Shown in pieces: positions 11,200 to 23,600 of a stretch of 64,000 nt of DNA. The position numbers were made by a program, and so were the translations under genes. This DNA comes from Apostichopus japonicus (lineage: Eukaryota > Echinodermata > Holothuroidea > Aspidochirotida > Stichopodidae), in contig NC_092570.1 of the NCBI RefSeq assembly GCF_037975245.1, forward strand, positions 4,310,001-4,374,000. Direction: 5' to 3'. Numbering within the stretch: position 1 is the stretch's first letter; each line of letters starts with the position of its first letter. Under the pieces are notes generated by a model. That model saw only the letters and a list, made by a program, of their open reading frames with translations. It was not told where the DNA came from and ran no database searches.

Positions 11200-13861
11200 C
11201 TTCTCTGTACTCAATAATATGAACTAAATATGTGCCCATATCAATTAAATTAGCCAACTTTGAGTTTACTTATATGCTACAGCCTATGGGTAGGGCCAAG
11301 CCTAAAGTTAGTTGTATAAAGTATTTCTACTACGAAGTTGGTAATATTCTCGAGTAATTAAAGAATACCTGCATTTCTCTAACTTTTTCTTTTTTATGGA
11401 GTTGCAGTGATGAAAAGTTACATAATTTACAAACCTAGCTCTCTTTTGGAATCCAGGTTAATGATTAATACTAGTTGGAGTGACTGTGGTATAAACTAGC
11501 CTATTTCTTATTTCACATTTCGACTCTACCAGAACACAGGGATTTCTGAAAGGCGGGCTATTCTATAATTGCACAAATATTCAACTGACATGGTAGCATA
11601 CTAAGGCCTTACCTCACAAAGGTAAACCTCACATTGGCAACTTTACTTTGGCCTAAGTTACAGTGAGGCCTAACGTAACACAGACTGACACAGGTTTTCA
11701 AAACTTACTGCAGTGAGACCCAGGCCCACTGTTACAACTAACACGACTACAGGATGTGGAAGTTGAAAATAACTTGACTTGGAGTCATTTGGACGGTGAG
11801 AGTCTTTACCCATCTTCAGTATGTCCTGCTCCTCACAACTTACTTGGGTAATTTTGTTCCCTGATAAATAGTACTTTAGGCTAGCCTGTTATCTGTCACG
11901 GGAACTTTGATGAGGATACTGTTATCAAGGTAGCATACTATAAAATAACTAACCCTATCGATGTGTAATGCTCCAGTTGATTACGTGCCAACGTCATTGT
12001 CCAAATATTCAGTTTTGTGTAATTCCTTGAACTTATTTTCGGAAAAATGTTTTGAAAGCGAGAGGAAAAACATTGTTAAATTCTCTCAATAACATACATG
12101 TGATATACCCAGACAAGTGTCGTAGTCACCCCATGACTAAAAAAACTTTATGCCATGTCGGATAGTTTGGGGGAGGGAGGTTAATGGTCCTCCATCAGGG
12201 AAAAAATATTTCTGACCCCAAAAAATGGGTCTATCTGAGGCATATTTTTAGACTATGAATCAGGCTACAATTAAGCAGGTCTATATGGAAAGTTGTGCTA
12301 AACTTAATGTTGATACATTGTAGAATTTTCTGTTGTCATCTACTTTGAATAAATCACAACTACACATATAATACCCTTAGAATGTCATCATGTACAGCTA
12401 ACAGGCAAACTTAAATGGAGTTTTTGCAGTTCATCTGCCCAGCCCCCACCCTACACAACTTCCAATCATGTACATACACAGCCCCTTTGGTAGTGTTGCT
12501 GGTATTAACAAGATTCCCAAATTTATTAAAGATAAGTCCTTTCCAACTTTTGAAATCTTCTTTATCACTTAAACAAAAAAATTGCTGTCGTAAGAGGGGA
12601 ATAACAGACAGGATCAAAGAACAAACAAACGTTTTTTTCTTTGTAAATTTACATTTATTCCAAACTTTCTGACAAAGCTGTTTCTAGTCTAAGAAACTCA
12701 TTGTTTTACCAGATTATGCTGAAAATAAAGTAACAAGGACAGCTTGAAATAAAGAGCACTTTCTTAAATTGTCTACATAATAAGCACACTATAAAATTGA
12801 TGAATATGTTTATGGTTCATTTCTAAAGTTATAGTACCATTAGGTGTGCCTAGAGCATTTCTTAGGATGCTCACTGGGTGTATCCAGCTAACATGTGTAT
12901 TGTTATGTTAATAAAATGTTAATCAGTTCAACTCGATCATTAAGGTGCAAGCCGCAGGTAAGAATGTCATATCAAATTTTGCCTTGCATCACTAGGGTCA
13001 GATCCACAGGGATAGTGTGGGGTGTTACCATCCCCCACCCCCCCCCCCTCCGTCGTCAATCTCCCACACACACACAAATGAAAATGGTAAAGTGGTTATT
13101 AGGACAACCATGCACAGAGACCTAAATATATATTTAATCTACAGCATAAACATGCCCCAGAATGCACCATTTCACATCTAAAACATGTGTTTGGCTGGGT
13201 GACACCCCCCACTCCTTTCCATAAATGGGAGTTAGCTTGAAACGTCACACAGCCACACTGACCCTTTTAGAATCCTGGATACACTCCTGATCATAAATAG
13301 AAATTAGGCACACCTCAATTTCCATATATTTTCTAAAAGACCTTGTATCAGACTACAAACTGCATATTTCTTTCTCAGTGATCCAGGAAAACTGACTTTC
13401 CTGGGGAATTAAAATATTGTTTGTGACAATAAATACAACATACTACCCAGAATACAATGTTGCAAAGATATACTTAGCATTGAAAGCAACACCCCCTCCC
13501 CCCCCCATACCTCTCCACTCGATATTAACCCCACCAGAACATAAACTACACACCAGTCTCAGACAGATGCTTAAAACTTCCATAAAGTATTGCAATCCAA
13601 TCAAGTGATTGTTTCACATCAATTGTGTCACTAAGCCCCCCCCCCCCTCCACTTCCCTGCTCAATAACAGATCACTTTTAAAATCTTGCTTAACTCCTGC
13701 AAAGAAATGCACAATTTAGAGATTAACCAATACCATGGCATGTCTTTGTTGACTGTAAACTGATTTGCATACAAATGACAATAATATGTACATTAAGTCT
13801 TGAAAAGAAAGCAAGTGGAATAGCAGAGCAAAAAAGAATAAAGGTTAAAAGTGACCAAACC
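11200..13861. other. Intergenic sequence, nothing recognised
   Basis: AT-rich sequence with scattered C runs (for example near 13037 and 13498). Overlapping short ORFs on opposite strands near 12411-12672 have no coding look and no recognisable domain. Confidence 0.4.
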
Positions 13862-13869
13862 GTTTACAT

Positions 13870-14228
13870 CAGTGGCGTGGGAAGGTCCTTTTGAGTGGTG
13901 GGGCTGAAGACTGATGGCTGGCCTGGGGGAGGGGTCTAAGGGGAGGGGGTGTCCCCCTCCCCTTTGGAATTTTTTGCATTTCCAGGTGGCCTCAGATGCA
14001 ATTTGGTGCAATATAGCACACTTCAACACCCACTCCATTTTGTAAACTTAATTTTGTATTTTCACCTGACCTTAGATGCAATTTGGTGCTCCAAATAAGA
14101 TTTTTTTCTCATTTCGAAATGAAAAAGGGGTTTTCAGACTTGCGAAGCGGAATGATACTTCCGCCCCTCCAAATTTTTCACTGGGGGGGCTGGCGCCCCC
14201 CAGCCCCCCCCCAGTACCTACGCCTTTG
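13870..14228. mobile_element. hAT-like MITE, 359 bp
   Basis: The left end is CAGTGGCGTGGGAAGG; the right end, inverted, is CAAAGGCGTAGGTACTGG. These are diverged copies of one terminal repeat. A perfect 8-bp target duplication, GTTTACAT, is present at 13862-13869 and 14229-14236. Inside, 'agatgcaatttggtgc' occurs twice, separated by about 87 bases. There is no coding capacity. Confidence 0.8.
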
Positions 14229-14239
14229 GTTTACATCAA

Positions 14240-16063
14240 TTGGTAACTTTGCAAACAACAACTATAATGATTTGCAAACAACCTCTCCTCCCTCTCCCCA
14301 TGCCAATTAACACTCCCCCAAGATTTCCATTAACAATTTGCCTTGCAATGTGACAAATGTCACAGTCCCAAATAACCGACACCACCCTCCCCACCAAATA
14401 AAAGTGATACAAATTTCAATCATTTAATTCTGAGCAAACTGCTGCCTCAATGAAATAAGAACAGATTTCCCAGCATTGTCTCATTTACAACTATTTCAGA
14501 GTTCTTTATATAGCCTAAACATGATCAATAAAAGTGTTAAATAAAAAAACAAAAGAAATGATAATAAAGAGTGCCAAGTTCTTTGCGGGGACAAGAACCG
14601 ATGAATACAATGCAAAATAAATTAAAAATGAAATCATAGGATTACATAAGTGGGATAAACACAATTCCTGTAATGTTATTAGTCGCTTCCAAGTATTCAA
14701 AGTATTATTATTTTCTTATATATTGCTAGTGGTTTTTATCATACAGGGGGTGGTAGTTACTTTTTAATACCTAGTGCTATATATCTTTACAGTTAGTGTA
14801 CACTTTTTTTTTTCTGACTTTACATAAATAAATTTAAAAAGAAAATGATTTTGATTACAAATGAAAGTGGACTACTTGAAATATTTCATATTTTGAAATT
14901 TGCTTTTCCTATTTAATGCTGCAGTGGAAAAGGGTGTATCCTATGACACTGAAATACAGACTGCTTGGAGTAAAACATATATGTTACTTTGCCATTATGG
15001 AGTAGATTGATAAAGGAATATACCAGTGGCTGACAATACGACCTTCATAGGGGAGACAACTACATTTCACCCGACTAGTTGGAAATTGAAATCTCCAGAT
15101 TAAACCACTTGGTTGATTCTCATTACATTTCGCAACAGAATCATACAAATGACTAGTGCAATTTCAGTAATGTTCTGGATGGACTATGTTCTGTATGTAT
15201 GTATGTTATGTATGTGTGTGTGTGTGTCTGTATGCGTGTGTGTATGCATGTTCAGACTATGGAGGCTATGGGTATCTCCTTGTGTCCTTTACTTACAGCA
15301 ATGCCAATGAAAAAGTTTGTAATTTTTTCTATATCTAAATCATGGTTGGCCTAGGTTGTATCTTTTTATGATACTATTTTTCAAGTCTATACTTAAAAGA
15401 TGATATTTACATTTATAATTGACAAGACTTTCTTGTGTATCAATACATGGTGTGTAAGCAACCGTTAATCAGTGTTCTGGTGATCGGAGGTGTACATTAC
15501 AAACACAAAAAGCTGTTCTTAACATATTCTTTCTAACTCTATGAACAAGGGCAGGGCTTATCACATCTTGAGAAGTTATACTTGGTTCGCAAAACAACAC
15601 CACAAAGAGTCAACATAGACATAACATACTTTCATACCCAGATCATCCAGATGTATCTATTTTGCATATAAGAAACAGGGCTAAAGGTTTTCTTTGTAGG
15701 AATTACTGAAGCTTATTAGTCTCCTACTGATGAGAATATAAAAAAAAGTTAAAATGTTTGTTTACTTCTTTATGTGTACCAGATCAAAAGTCACCTATGG
15801 GGACCTAATATCTTGTAAGCGAGTATATTTTTTTTCAGTCTAAAGCACTAATCGCAGCGTTAGGCAACATATTGAATACAAGAGATCATTGTTTGACAAT
15901 GTCTTTTAACATAACTAAACATAAGGAAAGCTTTCCTGTGCAAACGACAAATTTTTTGGCTAGTAACAGAAAGAGATAAGGTGGCGAATTTTGTTTGTCC
16001 ATCTACGGCACTGAGCAAGAAGAAACAGTTTCTATTTTCTACGGTGTATCCCAGAGACCATCT
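14240..16063. other. Region downstream of ECT2, probably including its 3' UTR
   Basis: No exon was recognised. The ECT2 stop codon is at 16064-16066 (minus strand), so its 3' UTR runs leftward into this interval. I found no canonical AATAAA on the minus strand close enough to assign. A TG-rich microsatellite lies at about 15194-15247. Confidence 0.4.
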
Positions 16064-17689
16064 TCAGAGTTTCTTAGTTGTTGAGGGTCCGAGGGTAAGA
16101 CTCCTCAGCTGTTTGGGGGCGAGAGGTTGCCTTCTCATCGGTGACAGTGCCTGTGGGAAGAGAAAAAACAAAAGTTTATGCTGCAGTAACCAGCCAACGA
16201 CAAAATTCTGAAAATGGATTGTAGAGAGGCACTGGATAAAAAGTAAAAACATTGACTGAAATAAAATATTAATTTAATTAATTTGATAGATAAAAATGCC
16301 AAAATATAAATAATTCATAACAACTCGCGATAGCAGTTTTGGTATAAATTTCTCTATGCACCATGTCCCTACAAGGAAGAAAAACTAATTTCTACTGTAG
16401 ATAAACTGTTGTAACACATACAAGATGAGTTTTGCAATAATGGACGTAGCTTTTCGTAGGCAACGGGTTGAAATTAATGACTCGAGTCAATGACACTTGC
16501 TCCCAATCATCGGTGAATTGGTGATGTTTACTGTGGACGCTTGTGCCTAATTTATGTTTTACCACTGATACGTGCGACATTCAGTGCAGAAACTCGGCAA
16601 ACTACAAGAGAATCCAATGCGAGGAATAATGTTCAAAAGATTTCTGTAGCATTTTCTATGGCTCGGAATTTCCACTCTTATCAAATTCTGCGATCGTTTT
16701 GTAGAAAACAATAATAATCCATCTTTGTTGCACTTTAACAGTTAGTTTTGCAAAGCTTTTTGCTGATCAGAATATTTACTGAAGTGGCTTGGACCATAAC
16801 AAAGTTCTCTGCTAGTATTTTTACCTTCAGTGTCATGGTACTTCCCAATCTCTTGTTTATCCTCCCCAGTTGCTGTGGTGTTATTTTGTCTCCTGTCACT
16901 ATGGGGCTGAAGACAGTGGACACGCTGGACACGGCTCGGTTGACAGACCTCCGAGGGGTCTTGTTGAAAGAGAATGTCCTTCCGACCTTCTTGGTGGCTT
17001 TTTTAGCAGCTCTGTCAATAAGATAAATGAAGTCCACGAATGAAATGCCTACAATTTTCATTTCCGATCTGCCATTAGAAATTGGCTACGATCACGATCT
17101 TGACGTTTGGGTTTTTATTGGGGGGGGGGCTTAAACAAGTTTTACTGAATGCATTGATTCCATCTTTTATATTTTTGACACTAATATAGAATTTACAAAT
17201 GCAGGAGATAAACAACAGTAATGAAGCAGCACATGAGAGTTTATTTAAATAAAAAATAAAAGTAAAAATAAATTAAAAATGATGTAATTTAATCAAAAAC
17301 TCATAAGGAAAAAGGTGGATTACGCAATATATCAACTAAAAATGAAACAAGAAAAAACAAGTTTAATAGAACTGACTGTGGTGTCAGGAAAGGCTTAATG
17401 AAGCCCTAAATTTCAACTTGATATATTGCAATGTTTACAATAAATTTTGATACTTTAAGTTTTGAACTGAGACTGTACTGTGTGTTGCAAATCAGACATT
17501 TCTTGGAGGGACTGGGAACAAATGAAAACCGTGCAAGACATTTACTCTCAAATATTCGCATACCCCAAATGGATAACAATGACTGTATTGTTGTCACACT
17601 CACCTGACCGCTTTGTTTATTGTTCCCTGTTCGTAATTTGTCTTTGTTATTTCCAACTCTTCAGGGTCGATGGTACAAAGAAAATTATC
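16064..17689 (-). CDS. ECT2: ECT2 exons 18-20: polybasic C-terminal tail
   Basis: Exon 18 is 17689-17604, exon 19 is 17011-16825 and exon 20 is 16150-16064. Exon 19 carries RAAKKATKKVGRTFSFNKTP, the counterpart of the human polybasic cluster (AIKKTSKKVTRAFSFSKTPK) that binds anionic lipid and anillin at the equatorial membrane. Exon 20 encodes 28 residues starting ALSPMRRQPL and ending TTKKL, then TGA. The last segment is weakly conserved, so exon 20 rests mainly on phase, on the good acceptor ttcccacag and on the arginine- and lysine-rich composition. Confidence 0.88.
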
Positions 17690-20600
17690 CTAAAATGAAA
17701 CATAAGACATAAGACAGTAGAAATATTGGAAATTAGAATGATAAAAAAAAACTATGCATATCTCATGAATATTTATTCCATTCTGCTATAAGGCTACCAC
17801 TGTGATTGGTCAAATTCAAATCACAACTTGGTAAAAAAGCAAGACATACTTGAAAATGGATTAAAGACTGATTGACTGAGAGCTAAAAATACAAATATGC
17901 AGAAGAAAAAACCGCAAACGTTTGACACTGACCACGTCGGTTTTACAAGTCGCCGTGGCGATGTGATGACAGAGGGTTTTTAACCAGTCCGCCTTGGCTT
18001 CATTTCCGATCGTGAGAGCGAACATGTAGAGGCGATCGAGACGAGAAGAACTCTCCATTAGCGGTTTGCAGAGGAGTGCGAATGCACTGTGGCACGCTGT
18101 AGAGAGGGGGGAAAGGATATAAAATTACATCAAAATGCAGAGGAGTGCGAATGCACTGTGACACGCTGTAGAGAGGGGGAAAGGATACAAAATTACATCA
18201 AAATGCAGAGGAGTGCGAATGCACTGTGGCACGCTGTAGAGAGGGGGAAAGGATATAGAATGAAATCAAAATGCAGAGGAGTGCGAATGCACTGTGACAC
18301 GCTGTAGAGAGGGGGAAAGGATACAAAATTACATCAAAATGCAGAGGAGTGCGAATGCACTGTGACACGCTGTAGAGAGGGGGAAAGGATACAAAATTAC
18401 ATCAAAATGCAGAGGAGTGCGAATGCACTGTGACACGCTGTAGAGAGGGGGAAAGGATACAAAATTACATCAAAATGCAGAGGAGTGCGAATGCACTGTG
18501 ACACGCTGTAGAGAGGGGGAAAGGATACAAAATTACATCAAAATGCAGAGGAGTGCGAATGCACTGTGACACGCTGTAGAGAGGGGGAAAGGATACAAAA
18601 TTACATCAAAATGCAGAGGAGTGCGAATGCACTGTGACACGCTGTAGAGAGGGGGAAAGGATACAAAATTACATCAAAATGCAGAGGAGTGCGAATGCAC
18701 TGTGACACGCTGTAGAGAGGGGGAAAGGATATAAAATGAAATCAATATGAAAACTGGTTAGGCTGAATATTTTGAGCAGTGTATGATTCTTAGTGTTACT
18801 TACAAGATATGGAAGGTAAGGGTTGTTATTTATCCATTTCATTTTTCCATCGACTTTGCATTAATATTCAATGTTTGATTTTAGTGACTCACACATGGGA
18901 ATCGGGTAGCAGACGATACCCGAGTTTTGAAACTTGAGACGTACAGAAAAATTGTGTGGACGTCTGTTACCAATGGTGTGTGCGACATCAAACTTTTGTA
19001 TTGGTTTTACTGGTTGATAAAATGTATATCTGTCGAGAAACTGTTCATTTGATTGAAAAGACATTTCAGGAGCAAAGTGGCTTTTGTTGGGCTAAGATAA
19101 AGGACAATTTTCAATTTGAAAGTGTGAAACTTTCTTTGTGCTTACTGTTGAGGGCATACTTTGTTTTAAGAATCAGTTCAATTTTTGACATCAAAATCCA
19201 AAGGAAATGAAACATTGTGCAAAGAAAATTCATGAAAATCACCACATCATTTTTTTTTTTTTATTGACGACAACGAAACAGCCCTTTCTTTGCACTTACT
19301 CTCAGTTTCGTTGACATCCAAGACCCTTCTGATATGTGAAAGCGGTAACAGCTCGATGTGTTTGTGAGTCTTCTGACTCGGTTTTGTGGTCGTGTGTGGA
19401 CTTTTATGGGAAGATGCATACTTACTCCTCTTCTTGCATATCTGAGAAAGATAAAAGACCAAATGAAAAAATTAAATCCCTCAAATTCCCCCTAAAAAAT
19501 TAAAATACTGGGAGCTTTAATTCAAAGTTTTTCATGATTATATCCTTCCCCAAATTTAAATGCATAACAAAGTCTTGCCTCCAGTGTGTCTGAAAACAGT
19601 ATCATAGAGACGCTACTGCCCTTCTCGGTGAAGTTATCTCCTTTCCCTGTATGGCTGTCGGCCAGCTCTATAGCTTCGATGCGCTGAATGAAAGTTCTGT
19701 GGGCGGAGAGTAAGTCCGCTGGGACGCCCTCTATATCGTTGATGATGTCAAACAATTGGGTACGGCACTCTGCCTTCCTCCTGTCCTCGTTGATGTGTCT
19801 ATTTAAAGAAGAAGGAAAAATAAAGGTTATTATTTGGCAAGGTTACAAATGAAGAAGACTTAAAAAAAAATATGACAATTAATTTTTTTGCACGAAATGT
19901 GAAAATTTTCAATCATACCAAGGTGTAGTAGGATGGAGCTCCGTAAGGAAAGGTAATTCATGTGAAGTATGTTATGTAACATAACATCTATACATACTAT
20001 CTAAACATCATAACATACTATCACCAGTGTGGACTCATGAAACTAACCAGGAATGGGGGGGAGGAGGAGGGAGAGGGGGGCAGCATCAGAGCCCGGACTG
20101 TACTATTGAACATCTCTTCACTTTTCGTCTAGTTTATACTTTAGTAGTTTCTATTTAAACCAAGGAATACTGGCCTGGTTTAAACTGTACTCATTTCTGC
20201 CACATAAAAGTTGAGGTTAAGATTTCTCAAATTTGTACTCCAAAAAATTGTACTAAAAATTGTCTGTACTTACTCTGCGACACCCTTCAAGGACTCTAAA
20301 GCCTTCTCCAAATGTTTGTGATCTGGATGACTGGTGTCTGTTCTCTTGAATAAATCTGACCGAGAAAATGACAAGAAATGAAAATATATTAAAACAGAAA
20401 AAAAATTCATACTTTATATAGATCACCCAAACTTAATATTCATCTGTTCTCCTTTAGAAATCAATTGACCACTTTCATTGATCAACAACTCTTCCTTTTT
20501 GCTAAACACTAGGTAATTCTGGATTCATACACAATCAGAAAATAAGGTGAGTATTTTACTGTAGTTGTATGATAATCCTGTCGGCCATGTTTGCAAAATG

Positions 20601-23600
20601 TTTAGACATTGCCTCTATTAGTTGATACTAAACTTGAATCATTCAGCTAAGAACTTCAACCCTCTGAGATTTTATTTTATTAAGAAAGTTTATCAACCCA
20701 AACCACTCACACAAAAAAAATGGCTTTGGGATTCTTTTTCCATTCTAATACGTTTTTTAACCCAAAACACTCACAAAAACCTGCTTTAGGATTCTTGTTT
20801 TTAATCAGTTTTTTAACCAAGAACCCTCACAAAAACATACTTTAGGATTCTTGTTTTTAATCAGTTTTTTAACCCAAAACCCTCACAAAACCTGCTTTCG
20901 TATAAGATCGGTGACTTTGTCAGCATCGTACAACGTTACCAAAGACTAACCTGAAAGGAGAAGGATCATGCTTGGCAGTCTCTGGACTGGACGAATCAAG
21001 AGTTCTGTAAGACCCTGCCTCCCGCACTCTGGTTTCGACTGACAAATCTGTGTGGTTGAACAAAAAAGCCATGAAAAGAGAGAAGAAATTTGTTATGAAA
21101 TACCGGCATGTAAAGCGCAAGAAAAGATAAGTGATTGTTGCTCAATGTGATATAGAGACAATATCAGTTGAAGACATGTTGCTTCTGTTTTCGATTTGTG
21201 GAAGGGGAAAAGGGGAAGAATGTTGTACACAAAAATTTATGAGAAACAGAAATTCAGAATAAATATAATATTGTGATGTAAAATGCACTTAGCATTTTTC
21301 TAATACACTTTGACTATGTGAGTGCAGGTATTCTATGTTTGGAATAAGACCACTGCCTGACCCTCAAGACTGACCCTCAATGCCTGACCCTGAAGGCATA
21401 TGTCCTAACATATTCCCCCCCCCCCCGACAGGTCATTTTCGATATGGTAACAGTCTACATGTTCTGATTCAAAGCAGTGGTTGGCAAACTGTCAGGCCCA
21501 CCGCCCAGGATCTTCCGTGAGAACTGCTTCATGACCTAAAAGAAACCCCATTTCTGTCAGAATCGAACTCCATCGACAAGCTCTGAAAAATGTACATAAA
21601 ATTTATCGGCATCTTGGAAAAATCCAGAGATTCACAGAGAAATTTTTGTGAACTGCTTTTAGGTCAGGCCCCATATTTTGCAGATAGTCGGACAACTGTA
21701 TAATCCCTACCACACCCACATACACAATCGGGCATGGGTATAACTCGGTGATTAAAATAAGCCATCTTACCTTCAAGAAAGCGTGAAACCTTGGTAATTC
21801 CTTGTCACATTTCTGTATCGTGGACTTTGTCATTTCAAAGTAATTTACAAATGGAGGGTAGGCTTCTCTCATATCGTTAGCCTGAAAGGTTGACAAAATT
21901 TAAAAAAGATCAGAAAAGACGTTTCATCCAAACCGGTTGTACGTATCCTAGATCTACCGTGACATTTCAAGGATTCATAATGTTGTTGGTAAGCTTGATT
22001 AACTCTTCAATGAGACAAAATTTCACAGTTTGTTTCAACTTTTTCTCCCTGCTCCAGTCGTCGAATAACGTTTAGCGATGTTCAAAATTCCATGGACGAG
22101 TCTCGCTGAAGAACATGACCTTGCTTCCTGAATGTAGGTAACGTACACATGGAAGGTATTACGTAGTGCAAAATGAGAATCACGTTAATGTCACGTAACA
22201 AATGTTCTGTCGCCGATCAATAAATGTACACCCTCGTCAATATTTTACAATTTATCAATCACTTTCTACCCTCTAGTTACTTACGTGTTTGACGATTATC
22301 GCGCCGATGCTCTTCTCCTCCGAGAAGTTACGTAAGAGCTCCTCGAGGTCGACCTTTAACCTCTGATGCACGGCGCAGATGTCTGGTATTTTACTGAAGA
22401 TGGTTTTGATGTCTCCTTTGGCTAAGATAGGTCCTCCTGTCTGCTCTTGTTCCAGTGGTTCTTTGAAAACCTGTCCAGAAAGAACAGGGGTCGTTGCACA
22501 ATTTAACGTTGTCGTTATGTTGCAACAGCGTTACTTCCGCTATTGCTCATCTGTGTCTGAATTTTGCCAATTTACAAAGTCAATCTTTGCAAAAATCTTG
22601 ATTTAATCATCTACAGCTCTGACAATATCGCTCAGTTTTCTGTTGCTAGATATATCCATAAATGTTATTACAAATAAATAAAGTCATATCACTTCTATAA
22701 ATATTAAGGAAACACACTATCATCTTAAAAAAGAATTTACCTACCGATGAAAATAGGTGACAGCAAGCTTTCAATTTGATCTTCAAACAATTCAGTGGTG
22801 CCAGCAGATCATCTCTTCAAAACATCCCATCATTTCTTTGCCACCGCACTCATCCCCCCTTCCCTTCCTGTTACATTGCCTCTGCTCCACCTCCCTCAAT
22901 TCCCCTCTCACCCCCCTCCCCCTTCCTCAATTCCCCTCTTTCCTCTCCTCCCACTGTAGGCCTTGTGAGAAGCTTTAGTGTAACATGCATTTTCTATCAT
23001 CTTCTATTTCGAAAACACAACTGACACTGATATTTTATCATTTCCTCATCGTACTGACAATCAATCCAACTCATAACACCATTCTTCTTCTTCTTCATCC
23101 AAAGCACAAACTATTGTAGCTAAAAATATCATGAAAACTACAGGTGTCTATAAATAGCTCACTGTTAAAATGGTTTCCAGAATCTTCACATAGTTTGTCT
23201 CTGTCTGCAGCAATTCCATAGCAGTCATGTGACGCTTGGAGGTCGGCATGATCGACGTCTGCATGAGCGAAACATCCTGGGCCGTTCTACTCGGGGTGGA
23301 CAACTCTGGGGTTTCTAAGAAGGCGAGAAGACAGAGGTTAGATTGAAAAGGCCGAACTGTGCAATGAAAAACTTTGACTAGACAGTCAAACAAACTAGTA
23401 TTGTTCGTTTTTGTTTCAATGATCACCTTGGATTGCTGGTTTTGCACCAGCTTTACTTAACATGTTGAATATCCATCAACATAAAGATATAAGGATTGAG
23501 AGCAGGCAAGGCTATGTTTTTCAATTACTAATTTTTGGTGATGCTTGTAGCAGTTCTGCTCCCGTCACATCAAATGATGAAATTCAATGTTTCGATGGTT

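Noticed and set aside
18068-18748. CRISPR-like array of regular repeats
   Set aside because: The units are contiguous 68-base minisatellite copies with no unique spacers, in an animal gene intron.
22757-23024. Two overlapping proline-rich plus-strand ORFs
   Set aside because: They come from a C/T-rich intronic tract of ECT2 on the opposite strand.
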